The notes: generated by a model not told the origin, from the sequence alone. A stretch of 25,154 bases of DNA from an uncultured Rivibacter sp. (GCA_946481025.1 CAMLNA010000058.1:1-25154); one strand, 5' to 3'. Numbered from the stretch's first letter, positions 1-7,149 are shown. Program-made: numbers and translations.

Positions 1-170
1 GTCGGCGATGGCGCGGGTGTCGCGGTGGGTGTGGGCGACGGACGCGGCGCGGGGGTCGGTGAAGGCTTTTCCGACTCCCCGGGCGAAGAGCCCCCGCAGG
101 CCGCCAGTCCGCGCGTCGCGGCAAACAGGGCGGCAGCCATCGAAAGACGGCGGCGTGTGCTGTTCTTCAT
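1..170 (-). CDS. Putative lipoprotein, N-terminal part only (runs off left edge)
   Basis: The first 56 codons read as a lipoprotein precursor. There is a basic n-region (MKNSTRRR), a short hydrophobic stretch and a lipobox LAAC with the lipidated Cys at residue 25, followed by GG. A low-complexity Pro/Ser/Thr linker follows (alternating SP, TP and AP from about residue 36), typical of the spacer that holds a secreted domain away from the membrane. An Arg at residue 20 interrupts the hydrophobic stretch, which is somewhat unusual. The ATG lies 20 bp beyond the stop of the epimerase gene on the same strand, so it is probably the next gene of the CDP-sugar operon. I see no strong Shine-Dalgarno sequence. 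The functional domain is outside the window; a polysaccharide-acting enzyme would fit the context, but that is a guess. The alternative is a chance open frame, made less likely by the correct order of signal-peptide elements. Confidence 0.72.
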   Translation of the reverse strand, partial: MKNSTRRRLSMAAALFAATRGLAACGGSSPGESEKPSPTPAPRPSPTPTATPAPSP

Positions 171-190
171 CGGGTTCGGCGCAGACGAGG

Positions 191-718
191 TCAGGCCAGC
201 AGCGGCCACTGCTGGTCGCGCTCGGCCACGTCGCGCGGCGGCAGCGGCCAGGCCACCGCGATGGCCGGGTCGCTGTAGCGCACGCCCTTCTCGACGCCCG
301 GCACGTAGAACGCGTCGGTCATGTAGAGGAACTCGGTGCCGTCTTCCAGCGCCTGGTAGCCATGCGCCACGCCGGCCGGGATGAACAGCGCCTGGCGGTC
401 CGCGGCGTCGAGCCGCGCGCAATACACCGCCCGGTAGGTGGGCGAAGCCGGGCGCATGTCGACCAGCACGTCATGCACCGCGCCGGCCACGCAGCGCACG
501 AGCTTGCGCTCCTCGTGCGGGTGTTCCTGGTAGTGCAGGCCGCGCACCACGCCGGCCTGGTGGGTGCGCGCGAGGTTGCACTGCGCGACGTGGAAGGTGA
601 TGCCTTGCGCCTCGAACTCGCGCTGGCAGAACGCCCGGGCGAAGGAGCCCCGCGCATCCACGCGCGGCTCCAGGTCCACGAGGTAGGCCCCGGCGATGGG
701 GATGGGCGAGAAGATCAT
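191..718 (-). CDS. RmlC-type nucleotide-sugar 3,5-epimerase (dTDP-4-dehydrorhamnose 3,5-epimerase family)
   Basis: A 175-residue cupin protein, the normal RmlC length. Family marks seen are DARGSFARAF (residues 21-30), the active-site RGLHYQ (59-64, His62), FIPAGVAHGY (112-121), LYMTDAFY (131-138, containing the candidate catalytic Tyr) and the C-terminal DQQWPLLA. RmlC enzymes epimerise C3 and/or C5 of 4-keto-6-deoxy nucleotide sugars. Next to CDP-glucose 4,6-dehydratase (9 bp gap), with no rmlA, rmlB or rmlD in the window, the substrate is more likely CDP-4-keto-6-deoxyglucose than the dTDP sugar. That substrate assignment is inferred from context. Whether it acts at one or both carbons cannot be read from the sequence. 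It is the sixth gene of the minus-strand operon that starts at 6080. Confidence 0.85.
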   Translation of the reverse strand: MIFSPIPIAGAYLVDLEPRVDARGSFARAFCQREFEAQGITFHVAQCNLARTHQAGVVRGLHYQEHPHEERKLVRCVAGAVHDVLVDMRPASPTYRAVYCARLDAADRQALFIPAGVAHGYQALEDGTEFLYMTDAFYVPGVEKGVRYSDPAIAVAWPLPPRDVAERDQQWPLLA

Positions 719-727
719 GGCCGGGCT

Positions 728-1807
728 TCAGGCGTCGGGCGTGATGGCCATGAACCGCTCGATGTCGGCCAGGCTCACCTCGCGCATGTCGCCGCCCGCC
801 TGGTAGCGGCGGGTCCAGTCGACGATCCAGCGCAGCGTGGTCTTGAGGTCGAGCTTGGGCCGCCAGCCGAGATGGGCCCGCGCCTTCGAGGCATCGAGCT
901 TCAGGAAGGTGCTCTCCGGCGGGCCCGGGTTGGCATCGCGCTGCCACTCGAAGCCCACGCCCCACATGTCGTACAGCTGCTCGATGATCCAGCCCACCGT
1001 GCGTTCGCTTTCTTCGGGCGGGCCGAAGTTCCAGCCGCTGGCGAAGGCATGGCCGTCGGCGAACAGGCGCTCGGCCAGCATGAGGTAGCCGTGCAGCGGC
1101 TCCAGCACGTGCTGCCAGGGGCGCGTGGCCTGGGGGTTGCGGATCAGCGTGGGCTCGTCCTTCAGCAGCGAACGCATGATGTCGGGCACCAGCCGGTCGA
1201 GCGCCCAGTCGCCGCCGCCGATCACGTTGCCGGCCCGTGCGCTGCCCACCACCGCGGCGCCCTGGTGGCGGTCGGCGCTGAAGAAGGAGTTCTGGAACGC
1301 CGTGACCACCAGCTCGGCGCAGCCCTTGCTGCCGCTGTAGGGGTCGTGGCCGCCCAGGCGCGAGTCTTCCCGGTAGCCCCAGACCCATTCCTCGTTGTAG
1401 TAGCACTTGTCGGAGGTCACGACCACCACCGCCTTCACCGACGGCGTGCGGCGCACGGCGTCGAGCAGGTGCACCGTGCCCATGACGTTGGTCGAGAAGG
1501 TCTCGACCGGGTGCTCGTACGAATAGCGCACCAGCGACTGCGCCGCCATGTGGATCACGATGTCGGGCCGGGCCGCCGTGAGCGCGGCCTCGAGCGAGGC
1601 GAGGTCGCGCACGTCGCCGTGGTGCGAGTCGCACAGCTCGGCCACGCGTGCCATCTCGAACAGGTTGGGGTCGCTGGGCGGGTTGAGCGCGTAGCCGGTC
1701 ACCTGGGCGCCCAGGTGGTTGAGCCACAGGCACAGCCAGCTTCCCTTGAAGCCGGTGTGTCCGGTGACGAACACGCGTTTGCCTTTCCAGAATGCGGGGT
1801 TCAGCAT
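728..1807 (-). CDS. rfbG: CDP-glucose 4,6-dehydratase
   Basis: A 359-residue extended short-chain dehydrogenase. It has the NAD-binding motif GHTGFKG (16-22), a TSDK segment (131-134) and the catalytic YSGSK (Tyr157, Lys161). The stretch around DKCYYNEEWVWGYRE (133-147) is typical of CDP-glucose dehydratases and differs from the dTDP-glucose enzyme RmlB. It converts CDP-glucose to CDP-4-keto-6-deoxyglucose in the cytoplasm, the branch point for 3,6-dideoxy and other CDP-deoxysugars. The partner cytidylyltransferase is three genes upstream in the same operon. The usual next enzyme, the RfbH/AscC-type 3-dehydrase, is absent, so the product is probably not an ordinary 3,6-dideoxyhexose. No strong ribosome binding site is visible before the ATG; the aminotransferase gene ends 38 bp upstream. 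Confidence 0.93.
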   Translation of the reverse strand: MLNPAFWKGKRVFVTGHTGFKGSWLCLWLNHLGAQVTGYALNPPSDPNLFEMARVAELCDSHHGDVRDLASLEAALTAARPDIVIHMAAQSLVRYSYEHPVETFSTNVMGTVHLLDAVRRTPSVKAVVVVTSDKCYYNEEWVWGYREDSRLGGHDPYSGSKGCAELVVTAFQNSFFSADRHQGAAVVGSARAGNVIGGGDWALDRLVPDIMRSLLKDEPTLIRNPQATRPWQHVLEPLHGYLMLAERLFADGHAFASGWNFGPPEESERTVGWIIEQLYDMWGVGFEWQRDANPGPPESTFLKLDASKARAHLGWRPKLDLKTTLRWIVDWTRRYQAGGDMREVSLADIERFMAITPDA

Positions 1808-1845
1808 GGTTGTCGTGATGGATCAGGGAAAGAAGAGGAAGCGGC

Positions 1846-3165
1846 TCAGGCGAAGCGCCGGATGGCAGGCTGCACCGGGCGGCCCACGAGGTGCCTGTCG
1901 ATGCCTTCGTCGAGTGCGCGGCGATAGACCTGGAAGGCCGCGGAGAACGCATCGATGGTCTGGTCGATGTCGGCTTCGGTGTGCGAGTAGTTCACGACCA
2001 GCGAGGTGGCCAGCACGCCGCGGTGGATGAGCTGCTGCATCAGCAGCGTGCGGAAGGGTTGCGAGGGCTGGCCCTGCGCATCACGCGAGCCGAACACCAG
2101 GCAGCAAGGCTGGCCGAGGATGGGCACGTGGTCGGCCACGCCGGCCGCGGCCGCCGCCTCGCGCAGGCCGGCGGCCAGCCGGCTGCCGCGCTGCCACAGG
2201 GTGTCGATCACGGGCTCGTCGCGGTAGACCTTCATGGTGGCCAGCGCGGCGGCAAGCCCGTGCGTTTCGGCGCCGTGCGTGGTGGACATCAGGAACACCC
2301 GCTCGCGGTCGTGTTCGGCGCCGCCCAGGCGCATCAACTCGCGCTTGCCGGCGAGCGCCGACACCGAGAAGCCGTTGGCCAGGGCCTTGCCGAAGGTGGA
2401 CAGGTCCGGATCGATGCCGTAGCGGGCCTGCGCGCCGCCGGCATGCCAGCGAAAGCCGGTGATCATCTCGTCGAGGATGAACACCGCGCCGTGCCGGTCG
2501 CACAGCTTGCGGATGCCCTCGAAGAATCCCGGCGCGGGAGCGGTTTCCTTCTCGGCCTCGAGCACCACGGCGGCCAGCTTGCCCGGGTGCTGTTCGAACA
2601 GGCTCTCGAGGCTGCCGAGGTCGTTGTAGTTGAACTTGACGGTGAGTTCGCGCGTCGCCTGCGGAATGCCGCCGGGCATGCCGGAGGCGCCGATGAACCA
2701 GTCGTCGACCGAAAAGAACGGGTGGTTGGCGCAGATGGCCACCAGGTCGCGCCCGGTGTGAGCGCGCGCGAGCTTGAGCGCGCCCGAGGTGGCGTCGGAG
2801 CCGTCCTTGGAGAACTTGACCATCTCGGCGCGCGGCACGAACTCGAGAAAGGCCTCGGCGCATTCGAGCTCGATGGTGGCCGGGCGCACGAAGTTGGCTC
2901 CCAGCCCGAGCTGCGCCCGCGCCGCCTCGACCACCGGCGCATAGGCGTGGCCCAGCGTCACCGCGCGCAGGCCCGAGCCGTATTCGATGAATTCGTTGCC
3001 GTCGGCGTCCCACACCCGGCAGCCCTTGCCGCGCACGATGTAGGGCGCCATGCCTTCGGGGTACTGGTCGTCGCCCTTGGCATAGGTGTGGCAGCCGCCG
3101 GGAATCAGCGAGTGGAACCTGGGGCGCAGCGCGTTGGAGCGGTCGAAATTCTTGCGATCGGTCAT
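1846..3165 (-). CDS. Class III PLP aminotransferase, glutamate-1-semialdehyde 2,1-aminomutase-like
   Basis: A 439-residue protein from the ATG at 3165 (begins MTDRKNFDRS). An in-frame start 48 bp further up would add 16 residues of poor quality. Fold-type I class III marks are present: LDEMITGFRW (231-240, Asp232 contacting PLP) and STFGKALANG (256-265, Lys260 as the Schiff-base lysine). N-terminal IPGGCHTY and WDADGNEFIEYGSG resemble the HemL group. True HemL is a housekeeping enzyme of tetrapyrrole synthesis. This copy sits between nucleotide-sugar genes and belongs to the HemL-like group found in polysaccharide clusters, so a role in transferring or migrating an amino group on a sugar or sugar substituent is more likely. 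That role is inferred. A GC-rich palindromic repeat lies between this gene and the preceding deacetylase gene. Confidence 0.85.
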   Translation of the reverse strand: MTDRKNFDRSNALRPRFHSLIPGGCHTYAKGDDQYPEGMAPYIVRGKGCRVWDADGNEFIEYGSGLRAVTLGHAYAPVVEAARAQLGLGANFVRPATIELECAEAFLEFVPRAEMVKFSKDGSDATSGALKLARAHTGRDLVAICANHPFFSVDDWFIGASGMPGGIPQATRELTVKFNYNDLGSLESLFEQHPGKLAAVVLEAEKETAPAPGFFEGIRKLCDRHGAVFILDEMITGFRWHAGGAQARYGIDPDLSTFGKALANGFSVSALAGKRELMRLGGAEHDRERVFLMSTTHGAETHGLAAALATMKVYRDEPVIDTLWQRGSRLAAGLREAAAAAGVADHVPILGQPCCLVFGSRDAQGQPSQPFRTLLMQQLIHRGVLATSLVVNYSHTEADIDQTIDAFSAAFQVYRRALDEGIDRHLVGRPVQPAIRRFA

Positions 3166-3224
3166 CTCAGTGATCCATTGCGCCAAACATCTCGCACAAC
3201 GCGTGCGACCCAATCAAGCGGCCG

Positions 3225-3297
3225 CCGCGGATCCGGCTTCGCCGGTCCGCAGGGGGCGCCCCCTCGAGGGGGTGCGCCGCAGGCGCTACGGGGGTGG
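3225..3297. repeat. Nested palindromic GC-rich intergenic repeat
   Basis: Several palindromes are stacked in about 70 bp. CCGGC-TTC-GCCGG is at 3233-3245, GGGGGCGCCCCC at 3252-3263 and the perfect 14-mer CCCCCTCGAGGGGG at 3259-3272. The element begins immediately after the stop codon of the PIG-L gene (read on the minus strand) and ends about 60 bp before the aminotransferase start. I associate elements of this design (CCACCCCCG followed by alternating palindromes) with intergenic regions of Comamonadaceae, but could not check this. It could act as an RNA hairpin that stabilises mRNA or attenuates transcription inside the operon. Confidence 0.65.
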
Positions 3298-3951
3298 TCA
3301 TGTCAGCACGAGCTTGCGGGAGTAGAAGGCCTCGGCATAGCCGCTCGGCGCGTTGCACTCGATGCCGCGCAGCCGCATCAGTGCCTCGAAGGTGGACGGC
3401 GTGAACCACTGCTTCGAGTGCTGCGTCCTGAACACCTGCATCAGCACCTCGACCTTGCGCCGCACCGTGTCGGCCGCCAGCGGCACGAACACCGACGGCG
3501 AGCCGAGGCCGCCGTCGTACTTGGGAATCTCGTATTCGAGGATGACGTGGTTGCGAAAGGTGTTCCAGGCCAGCTCGCCGACCACGCGGTGGTCCTGGTG
3601 CAGCTCTTCGCGGGTGTGGCAGAACACCACGTCGGGCTGCAGGGCCTTGAGTTCCTCGAAGTAGTCCTTGATGGCCGGCGCTTCGGAAGGGAAGTAGGCG
3701 CCGCGGAAGTCCTTCACCACGACGTTGGCGTTCTTCACGCCTTCGAGCATCAGCCCGGCGGCTTCGCGTGCTTCGGCGGCACGCTCGTCGCCCGAGCTGA
3801 GCACGACCCAGTGCACTTGCGCGCCGGGGTACTGCCGCAGCAGCTCGATGACGGTGCCTCCGCAGCCGATCTCGATGTCGTCGCAGTGCGCGCCGATGAA
3901 GAGCAAGCGTGGCGCGCGCCCGCCGGGGAGGTTGAAACGGAGGTCGAGCAT
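3298..3951 (-). CDS. PIG-L/LmbE family N-deacetylase
   Basis: A 217-residue protein of the zinc-dependent PIG-L/LmbE family. The metal motif reads AHCDDIEIGCGG (21-32), a variant of AHPDDE with Cys in place of Pro but His22, Asp24 and Asp25 kept. The second motif HQDH (118-121) supplies the third metal ligand. Known members remove acetyl groups from N-acetylglucosamine-type substrates, such as GlcNAc-PI and mycothiol or bacillithiol precursors. Here the gene follows rfbF after 6 bp and precedes the aminotransferase, so the likely substrate is an N-acylated (nucleotide) sugar of this pathway; that is inferred. Length is near the family's usual 220-240 residues and there is no signal peptide, so it acts in the cytoplasm. 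Confidence 0.87.
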   Translation of the reverse strand: MLDLRFNLPGGRAPRLLFIGAHCDDIEIGCGGTVIELLRQYPGAQVHWVVLSSGDERAAEAREAAGLMLEGVKNANVVVKDFRGAYFPSEAPAIKDYFEELKALQPDVVFCHTREELHQDHRVVGELAWNTFRNHVILEYEIPKYDGGLGSPSVFVPLAADTVRRKVEVLMQVFRTQHSKQWFTPSTFEALMRLRGIECNAPSGYAEAFYSRKLVLT

Positions 3952-3957
3952 GCGGGA

Positions 3958-4752
3958 TCAGCGGCCGTTGCGGCCGTTCCCCTTCCAGACCATCCACGGA
4001 CAGTTGCCCTGGGCTTCCATGCGGTCGTAGGTGATCTTTTCCTTGAAGGTGTCCATCTGCTGCCAGAAGCCGCTGTAGCGGTTCACGCTGAGCAGCTGCT
4101 TGTCGATCAGGCGCCGGAACGGCTGCTCCACCAGCTCGTCGCCGTCTTCGATGTAGTCGAAGATGTCGTGGCGGAACACGAAGTAGCCGGCGTTGATCCA
4201 GAACTCGGAGCCGCTCAGCTGGCCGAAGCTGGTGACCAGGCCGTCGTCGTTCGAGTGCACGCAGTGGAAGCTCTGCGAGGTGCGCACCGCCAGGAAGCTG
4301 GCCACCTTCTCCTGGCGCTTGAAGTCGGCGATGTGGGCATCGAGGGGCAGGTCGGTCAGGCCGTCGGCGTAGTTGGCCAGGAAGGACTCCTCGCCTTCGA
4401 GGTACTTGCGCACCCGCAGCAGGCGCTGGCCGATGTTGGCGTGCAGGCCGGTGTCGACGAAGGTGATGCGCCAGTCGTCGATGTCGCTCTTGAGCAGCTC
4501 GACCTTCTTGCCGCCCTCGGACATGACGAAGTCGTTCGTCAGGCACTCGTTGTAGTTCAGGAAGAACTCGCGAATCATGTCGCCGCGGTAGCCCAGGCAC
4601 AGGATGAAGTCCTTGTGGCCGAAGTGCGCGTAATAGCGCATCAGGTGCCACAGGATCGGGCGGTATCCGATGTTGACCAGCGGCTTCGGAATGGTGTCCG
4701 AGTGCTCGCGCAGGCGGGTTCCCAGGCCCCCGCAGAACAAGACGACTTTCAT
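3958..4752 (-). CDS. rfbF: Glucose-1-phosphate cytidylyltransferase
   Basis: A 264-residue nucleotidyltransferase, the normal RfbF length. The N-terminal signature is GGLGTRLREHS (8-18) with IPKPLVNIG following (Lys23 in the catalytic PKP). FILCLGYRGDMIREFF and the late FWQQMDTFKEK segment are characteristic of the cytidylyltransferase and not of RmlA. It makes CDP-glucose from CTP and glucose 1-phosphate, the committed step of CDP-deoxysugar synthesis, and feeds the RfbG dehydratase in the same operon. A Shine-Dalgarno-like GGGAAG lies about 5 bp before the ATG. The gene begins 44 bp after the stop of the SAF-domain oxidoreductase gene and ends 6 bp before the PIG-L gene. Confidence 0.95.
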   Translation of the reverse strand: MKVVLFCGGLGTRLREHSDTIPKPLVNIGYRPILWHLMRYYAHFGHKDFILCLGYRGDMIREFFLNYNECLTNDFVMSEGGKKVELLKSDIDDWRITFVDTGLHANIGQRLLRVRKYLEGEESFLANYADGLTDLPLDAHIADFKRQEKVASFLAVRTSQSFHCVHSNDDGLVTSFGQLSGSEFWINAGYFVFRHDIFDYIEDGDELVEQPFRRLIDKQLLSVNRYSGFWQQMDTFKEKITYDRMEAQGNCPWMVWKGNGRNGR

Positions 4753-4796
4753 GGTGCTTCCCGTACTTCTTGAACAATGGGGCGCGGCCCGTGGGC

Positions 4797-6080
4797 TCAG
4801 CCGCCGAAACGCTCGGCCTGCTCGATGCGCAGGCGGTCCACCAGCCGGTCCTTCGGCAGATCGACGTCGGCATAGGTGACCGGCTGGTCGCGGGCGATGT
4901 CGCGCTTGAGCCGGCAGTCGAGCGACACGGCGATGGGCAGGTGGTTTTCGCGCCGGCAGACCTCGTAGCGCTCGACCAGTCCGTAGCAGGTGAAACCACC
5001 CATGCCGTCGAGCCGCTCGCCGGCCTTGAGGTCGCGCTTCGCGTAGGCCACCGTGTCACACACCGGCGCGCCGCGCGGCGTGATGGTCGGGTCGTCGAAC
5101 AGCGCCGCCCGGGCCACCGAGTGCTGGATCTGCCAGGGCGGCAGGTGATAGGGCGTGTAGAACATGTACAGCGGCCCGTCGCCCATCTTGAGGTAGGCCA
5201 TCAGCTTGCGCTTCTCGGGGTGCTCGTTGCGACAGATGACGAAGGCACCGGTGTGCGGCGCCGCCCCCAGCGCGTACTCCACCAGGCCTTCCCGGGCGAA
5301 GTCGTCGGGCGACACCATCTTCAGCATGTCCTTGATGTCGGCGCAGGGGTAGCCCTTCATGCCGCGCACCTGCGGCACGAAGCCGGTGGCGTTGCCCATG
5401 ATGGCGGCCTCCAGCGCCAGCTTGGAGCCGTCGGCGAACGAGGCCAGCACCGCCGGGTTCTGGCCCAGCCTGGTGGCCAGCTCGCGCTGCGTTTCCGGGT
5501 TGCGGTAGCGGTCGAGGAAACCCTTCAGCTGGCCCATGAGCACCGGCTCGTAGCCCATGCTGTCGAGGAAGCGGTACAGGTTCATGCCGACGCCGGGTTC
5601 GTCGCCGTCGGTGTAGCTGTAGACCACGCCGGCGCGGTCGGCATAGGTCTTGAGGATGGGGCCGACCGACGCGTCGACCTCGGCGCCCAGCAGGATCACG
5701 TGCTTGCCGTTGCGGATGGCCTCGAAGCACACCTGCGTGCCGAACTCGACGTGGCCCGTGGTTTCGATGACGACATCCACCAGGCCGCACCGGCACAGGG
5801 CGAACGCGTCGTCGGTCACGACGTACTGGTTGCGCGCGATGGCCTGCTCGAGCTGCGCCGCCGACGAGGCACGCGCCACCTCGGTGACTCCCGCGTCGCG
5901 GTAGGCACGCTCGGCCTTCTCGACGGTGCGGTTGGCCATGGCGACCAGGCGCATGCCCTGCACGGCAGAGACCATCTGCAGCGCAATGCAGCGCGCCATG
6001 TAGCCGCTGCCGACCAGCGCCACGCGGACGGGGTTGCCCGCTGCAGCGCGCTTTGCCAGCGCGGTGTCGACGATGATCAT
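4797..6080 (-). CDS. NAD(P)-dependent oxidoreductase with C-terminal SAF-like domain (homoserine dehydrogenase-like)
   Basis: A 427-residue protein. The N-terminal Rossmann domain carries VALVGSGYMAR (20-30), followed by segments like those of homoserine dehydrogenase-like oxidoreductases: VVIETTGHVEFG, GKHVILLGAEVDASVG and SYTDGDEPGVGM. The C-terminal part (about 341-412) contains AKRDLKAGERL and LKRDIARDQPVTYADV, two stretches resembling the SAF fold of sialic-acid synthases and antifreeze proteins. It is the first gene of the minus-strand operon; GAGAGGGG about 6 bp before the ATG is a good ribosome binding site. True homoserine dehydrogenase is unlikely given the sugar context and SAF tail. 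I infer oxidation or reduction of a CDP-deoxysugar or of a small precursor used to decorate it; the substrate is not evident. Confidence 0.78.
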   Translation of the reverse strand: MIIVDTALAKRAAAGNPVRVALVGSGYMARCIALQMVSAVQGMRLVAMANRTVEKAERAYRDAGVTEVARASSAAQLEQAIARNQYVVTDDAFALCRCGLVDVVIETTGHVEFGTQVCFEAIRNGKHVILLGAEVDASVGPILKTYADRAGVVYSYTDGDEPGVGMNLYRFLDSMGYEPVLMGQLKGFLDRYRNPETQRELATRLGQNPAVLASFADGSKLALEAAIMGNATGFVPQVRGMKGYPCADIKDMLKMVSPDDFAREGLVEYALGAAPHTGAFVICRNEHPEKRKLMAYLKMGDGPLYMFYTPYHLPPWQIQHSVARAALFDDPTITPRGAPVCDTVAYAKRDLKAGERLDGMGGFTCYGLVERYEVCRRENHLPIAVSLDCRLKRDIARDQPVTYADVDLPKDRLVDRLRIEQAERFGG

Positions 6081-6261
6081 CGGAGCCCCTCTCTCATTCG
6101 AGTCGTGACTATCTCAAATGCCATTGCGCATCGCTCCCCCCGGAGTCGGGGGACCACCCCCTTGTTTTGTGCACTCCCGGCGGGACCGCTTGCTAGACTG
6201 AACTCATATCGATGCAGTCTTCGCAGACCGGTCTTTCCCGCGAGCGAAAGTCCCAAGAACA
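6081..6261. promoter_or_regulatory. Divergent intergenic control region between the CDP-sugar and GT2/pyruvyl-transferase operons
   Basis: This 181-bp stretch separates two outward-facing operons and must hold promoters for both. On the plus strand TGCTAGACT (about 6191-6199) resembles an extended -10 element (TGn-TAGACT), with no convincing -35. On the minus strand GATAGT followed by the GAGAGGGG ribosome binding site lies before the oxidoreductase start. A G/C hairpin (GGGGG-ACCA-CCCCC, 6148-6161, followed by TTGTTTT) lies in the middle; it could be an operator-like or mRNA-leader structure. AT content is locally higher than in the genes. The elements are read by eye and are weak matches. 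Confidence 0.45.
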
Positions 6262-7149
6262 ATGACGTCCCCGGCTCCGCTCGTCTCCATCGGCATCCCC
6301 GTGTACAACGGCGAGCGCTTCCTGGCGCGGGCCGTCGAGTCGCTGCTGGGCCAGTCGCTGGGCGACTTCGAACTCATCATTGCCGACAACGCGTCCACCG
6401 ACGGCACGCAGGCACTGTGCGAGGCGCTGGCGCTGCGCGACGCGCGCGTGCGCTACGTGCGCCACCCGCAGAACATCGGCGCCCCGCGCAACTGGAACTG
6501 CCTGGTCGAACTCGCGCGCGGCCGCTATTTCAAGTGGGCCACCGCCAACGACCTGCACGCGCCCGACATGCTGCAGCGTTGCGTCGAGGTGCTGGAGGCC
6601 GACCCCGGCATCGTGCTGTGCTATGGCCACACGCAGCTGATGGATGAAACCGAACACCCCATCGAGGTGTTCCAGGGCGACATCGACGTGCAGATGCCCG
6701 CGCCGAGCGAGCGGTTCGCGGCGGTATGCACCGGCATGACCCTCAACAACGCCATGTGCGGCGTGGTGCGCACCGACGTGCTGCGCAAGACCGGACTCGA
6801 CCGCCTCTACCCGTCCGGCGACATGGCGCTGATGTCCGAGCTCGCGCTGCACGGCCGCCTGAAGCTGCTGCCCGACGTGCTGCTCCACCGCCGGCAGGGC
6901 AAGGGCACCTTCACTTCCATGCTGACGCCGCTGCAGATCCAGCGGGTGTACGACCCGCACGCCCGCACACCCATGCGGTTCATCCACGGCCGGCGCCACC
7001 TCGACAACTTCTGCTGCATCGTGCGTGCGCCGATCGGGCTCCACGAAAAGCTCAGGGCGTTCCGCACGGCGCTGCGGCTCATGGCATGGGACCGCACCCA
7101 CCTGTGGCGCGAAATGCGCGCGGCGGTCGGCGCCCAGACCGCACCATGA
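6262..7149 (+). CDS. Glycosyltransferase family 2
   Basis: A 295-residue GT-A fold transferase. The N-terminus VSIGIPVYNGERFLARAVESL (8-28 region) and DNASTDGT (42-49) form the nucleotide-binding half. The position of the usual DXD is occupied by ATANDLHAP (93-101), with Asp97 the likely metal ligand. There are no clear membrane segments, so it is a cytoplasmic or membrane-associated enzyme that adds one sugar to a lipid-linked intermediate. It is the first gene of the plus-strand operon and its TGA overlaps the ATG of the pyruvyl-transferase gene (ATGA, 7146-7149). The divergent arrangement with the CDP-deoxysugar genes makes that sugar a plausible donor, but donor specificity cannot be read from the sequence. 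Confidence 0.88.
   Translation: MTSPAPLVSIGIPVYNGERFLARAVESLLGQSLGDFELIIADNASTDGTQALCEALALRDARVRYVRHPQNIGAPRNWNCLVELARGRYFKWATANDLHAPDMLQRCVEVLEADPGIVLCYGHTQLMDETEHPIEVFQGDIDVQMPAPSERFAAVCTGMTLNNAMCGVVRTDVLRKTGLDRLYPSGDMALMSELALHGRLKLLPDVLLHRRQGKGTFTSMLTPLQIQRVYDPHARTPMRFIHGRRHLDNFCCIVRAPIGLHEKLRAFRTALRLMAWDRTHLWREMRAAVGAQTAP

Noticed and set aside
8..1927. Long plus-strand reading frame of 639 codons opposite the epimerase and dehydratase genes
   Set aside because: Its translation is rich in His, Arg, Ala and Val with no domain, and it is the complementary-strand shadow of recognised genes in high-GC DNA.
3223..3297. Mobile element or attachment site
   Set aside because: Palindromes only; no transposase, terminal direct repeats or target duplication in view.
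1891..4773. 960-codon plus-strand frame
   Set aside because: Antisense to the aminotransferase, PIG-L and rfbF genes, all with intact motifs; composition is that of a shadow frame.
6148..6168. Intrinsic terminator on the plus strand (G/C stem followed by TTGTTTT)
   Set aside because: It lies in a divergent promoter region with no plus-strand gene upstream to terminate, so I keep it only as a structural element of the control region.
6178..6197. Possible sigma-54 promoter (GG...TTGCT) before the GT2 gene
   Set aside because: PrsR-type regulators make sigma-54 sites attractive here, but the GG and GC elements are not at the required 10-bp spacing and the -24 box is poor.
4770..6647. 625-codon plus-strand frame
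   Set aside because: Antisense to the SAF-domain oxidoreductase and then out of frame with the GT2 gene; no recognisable domain.
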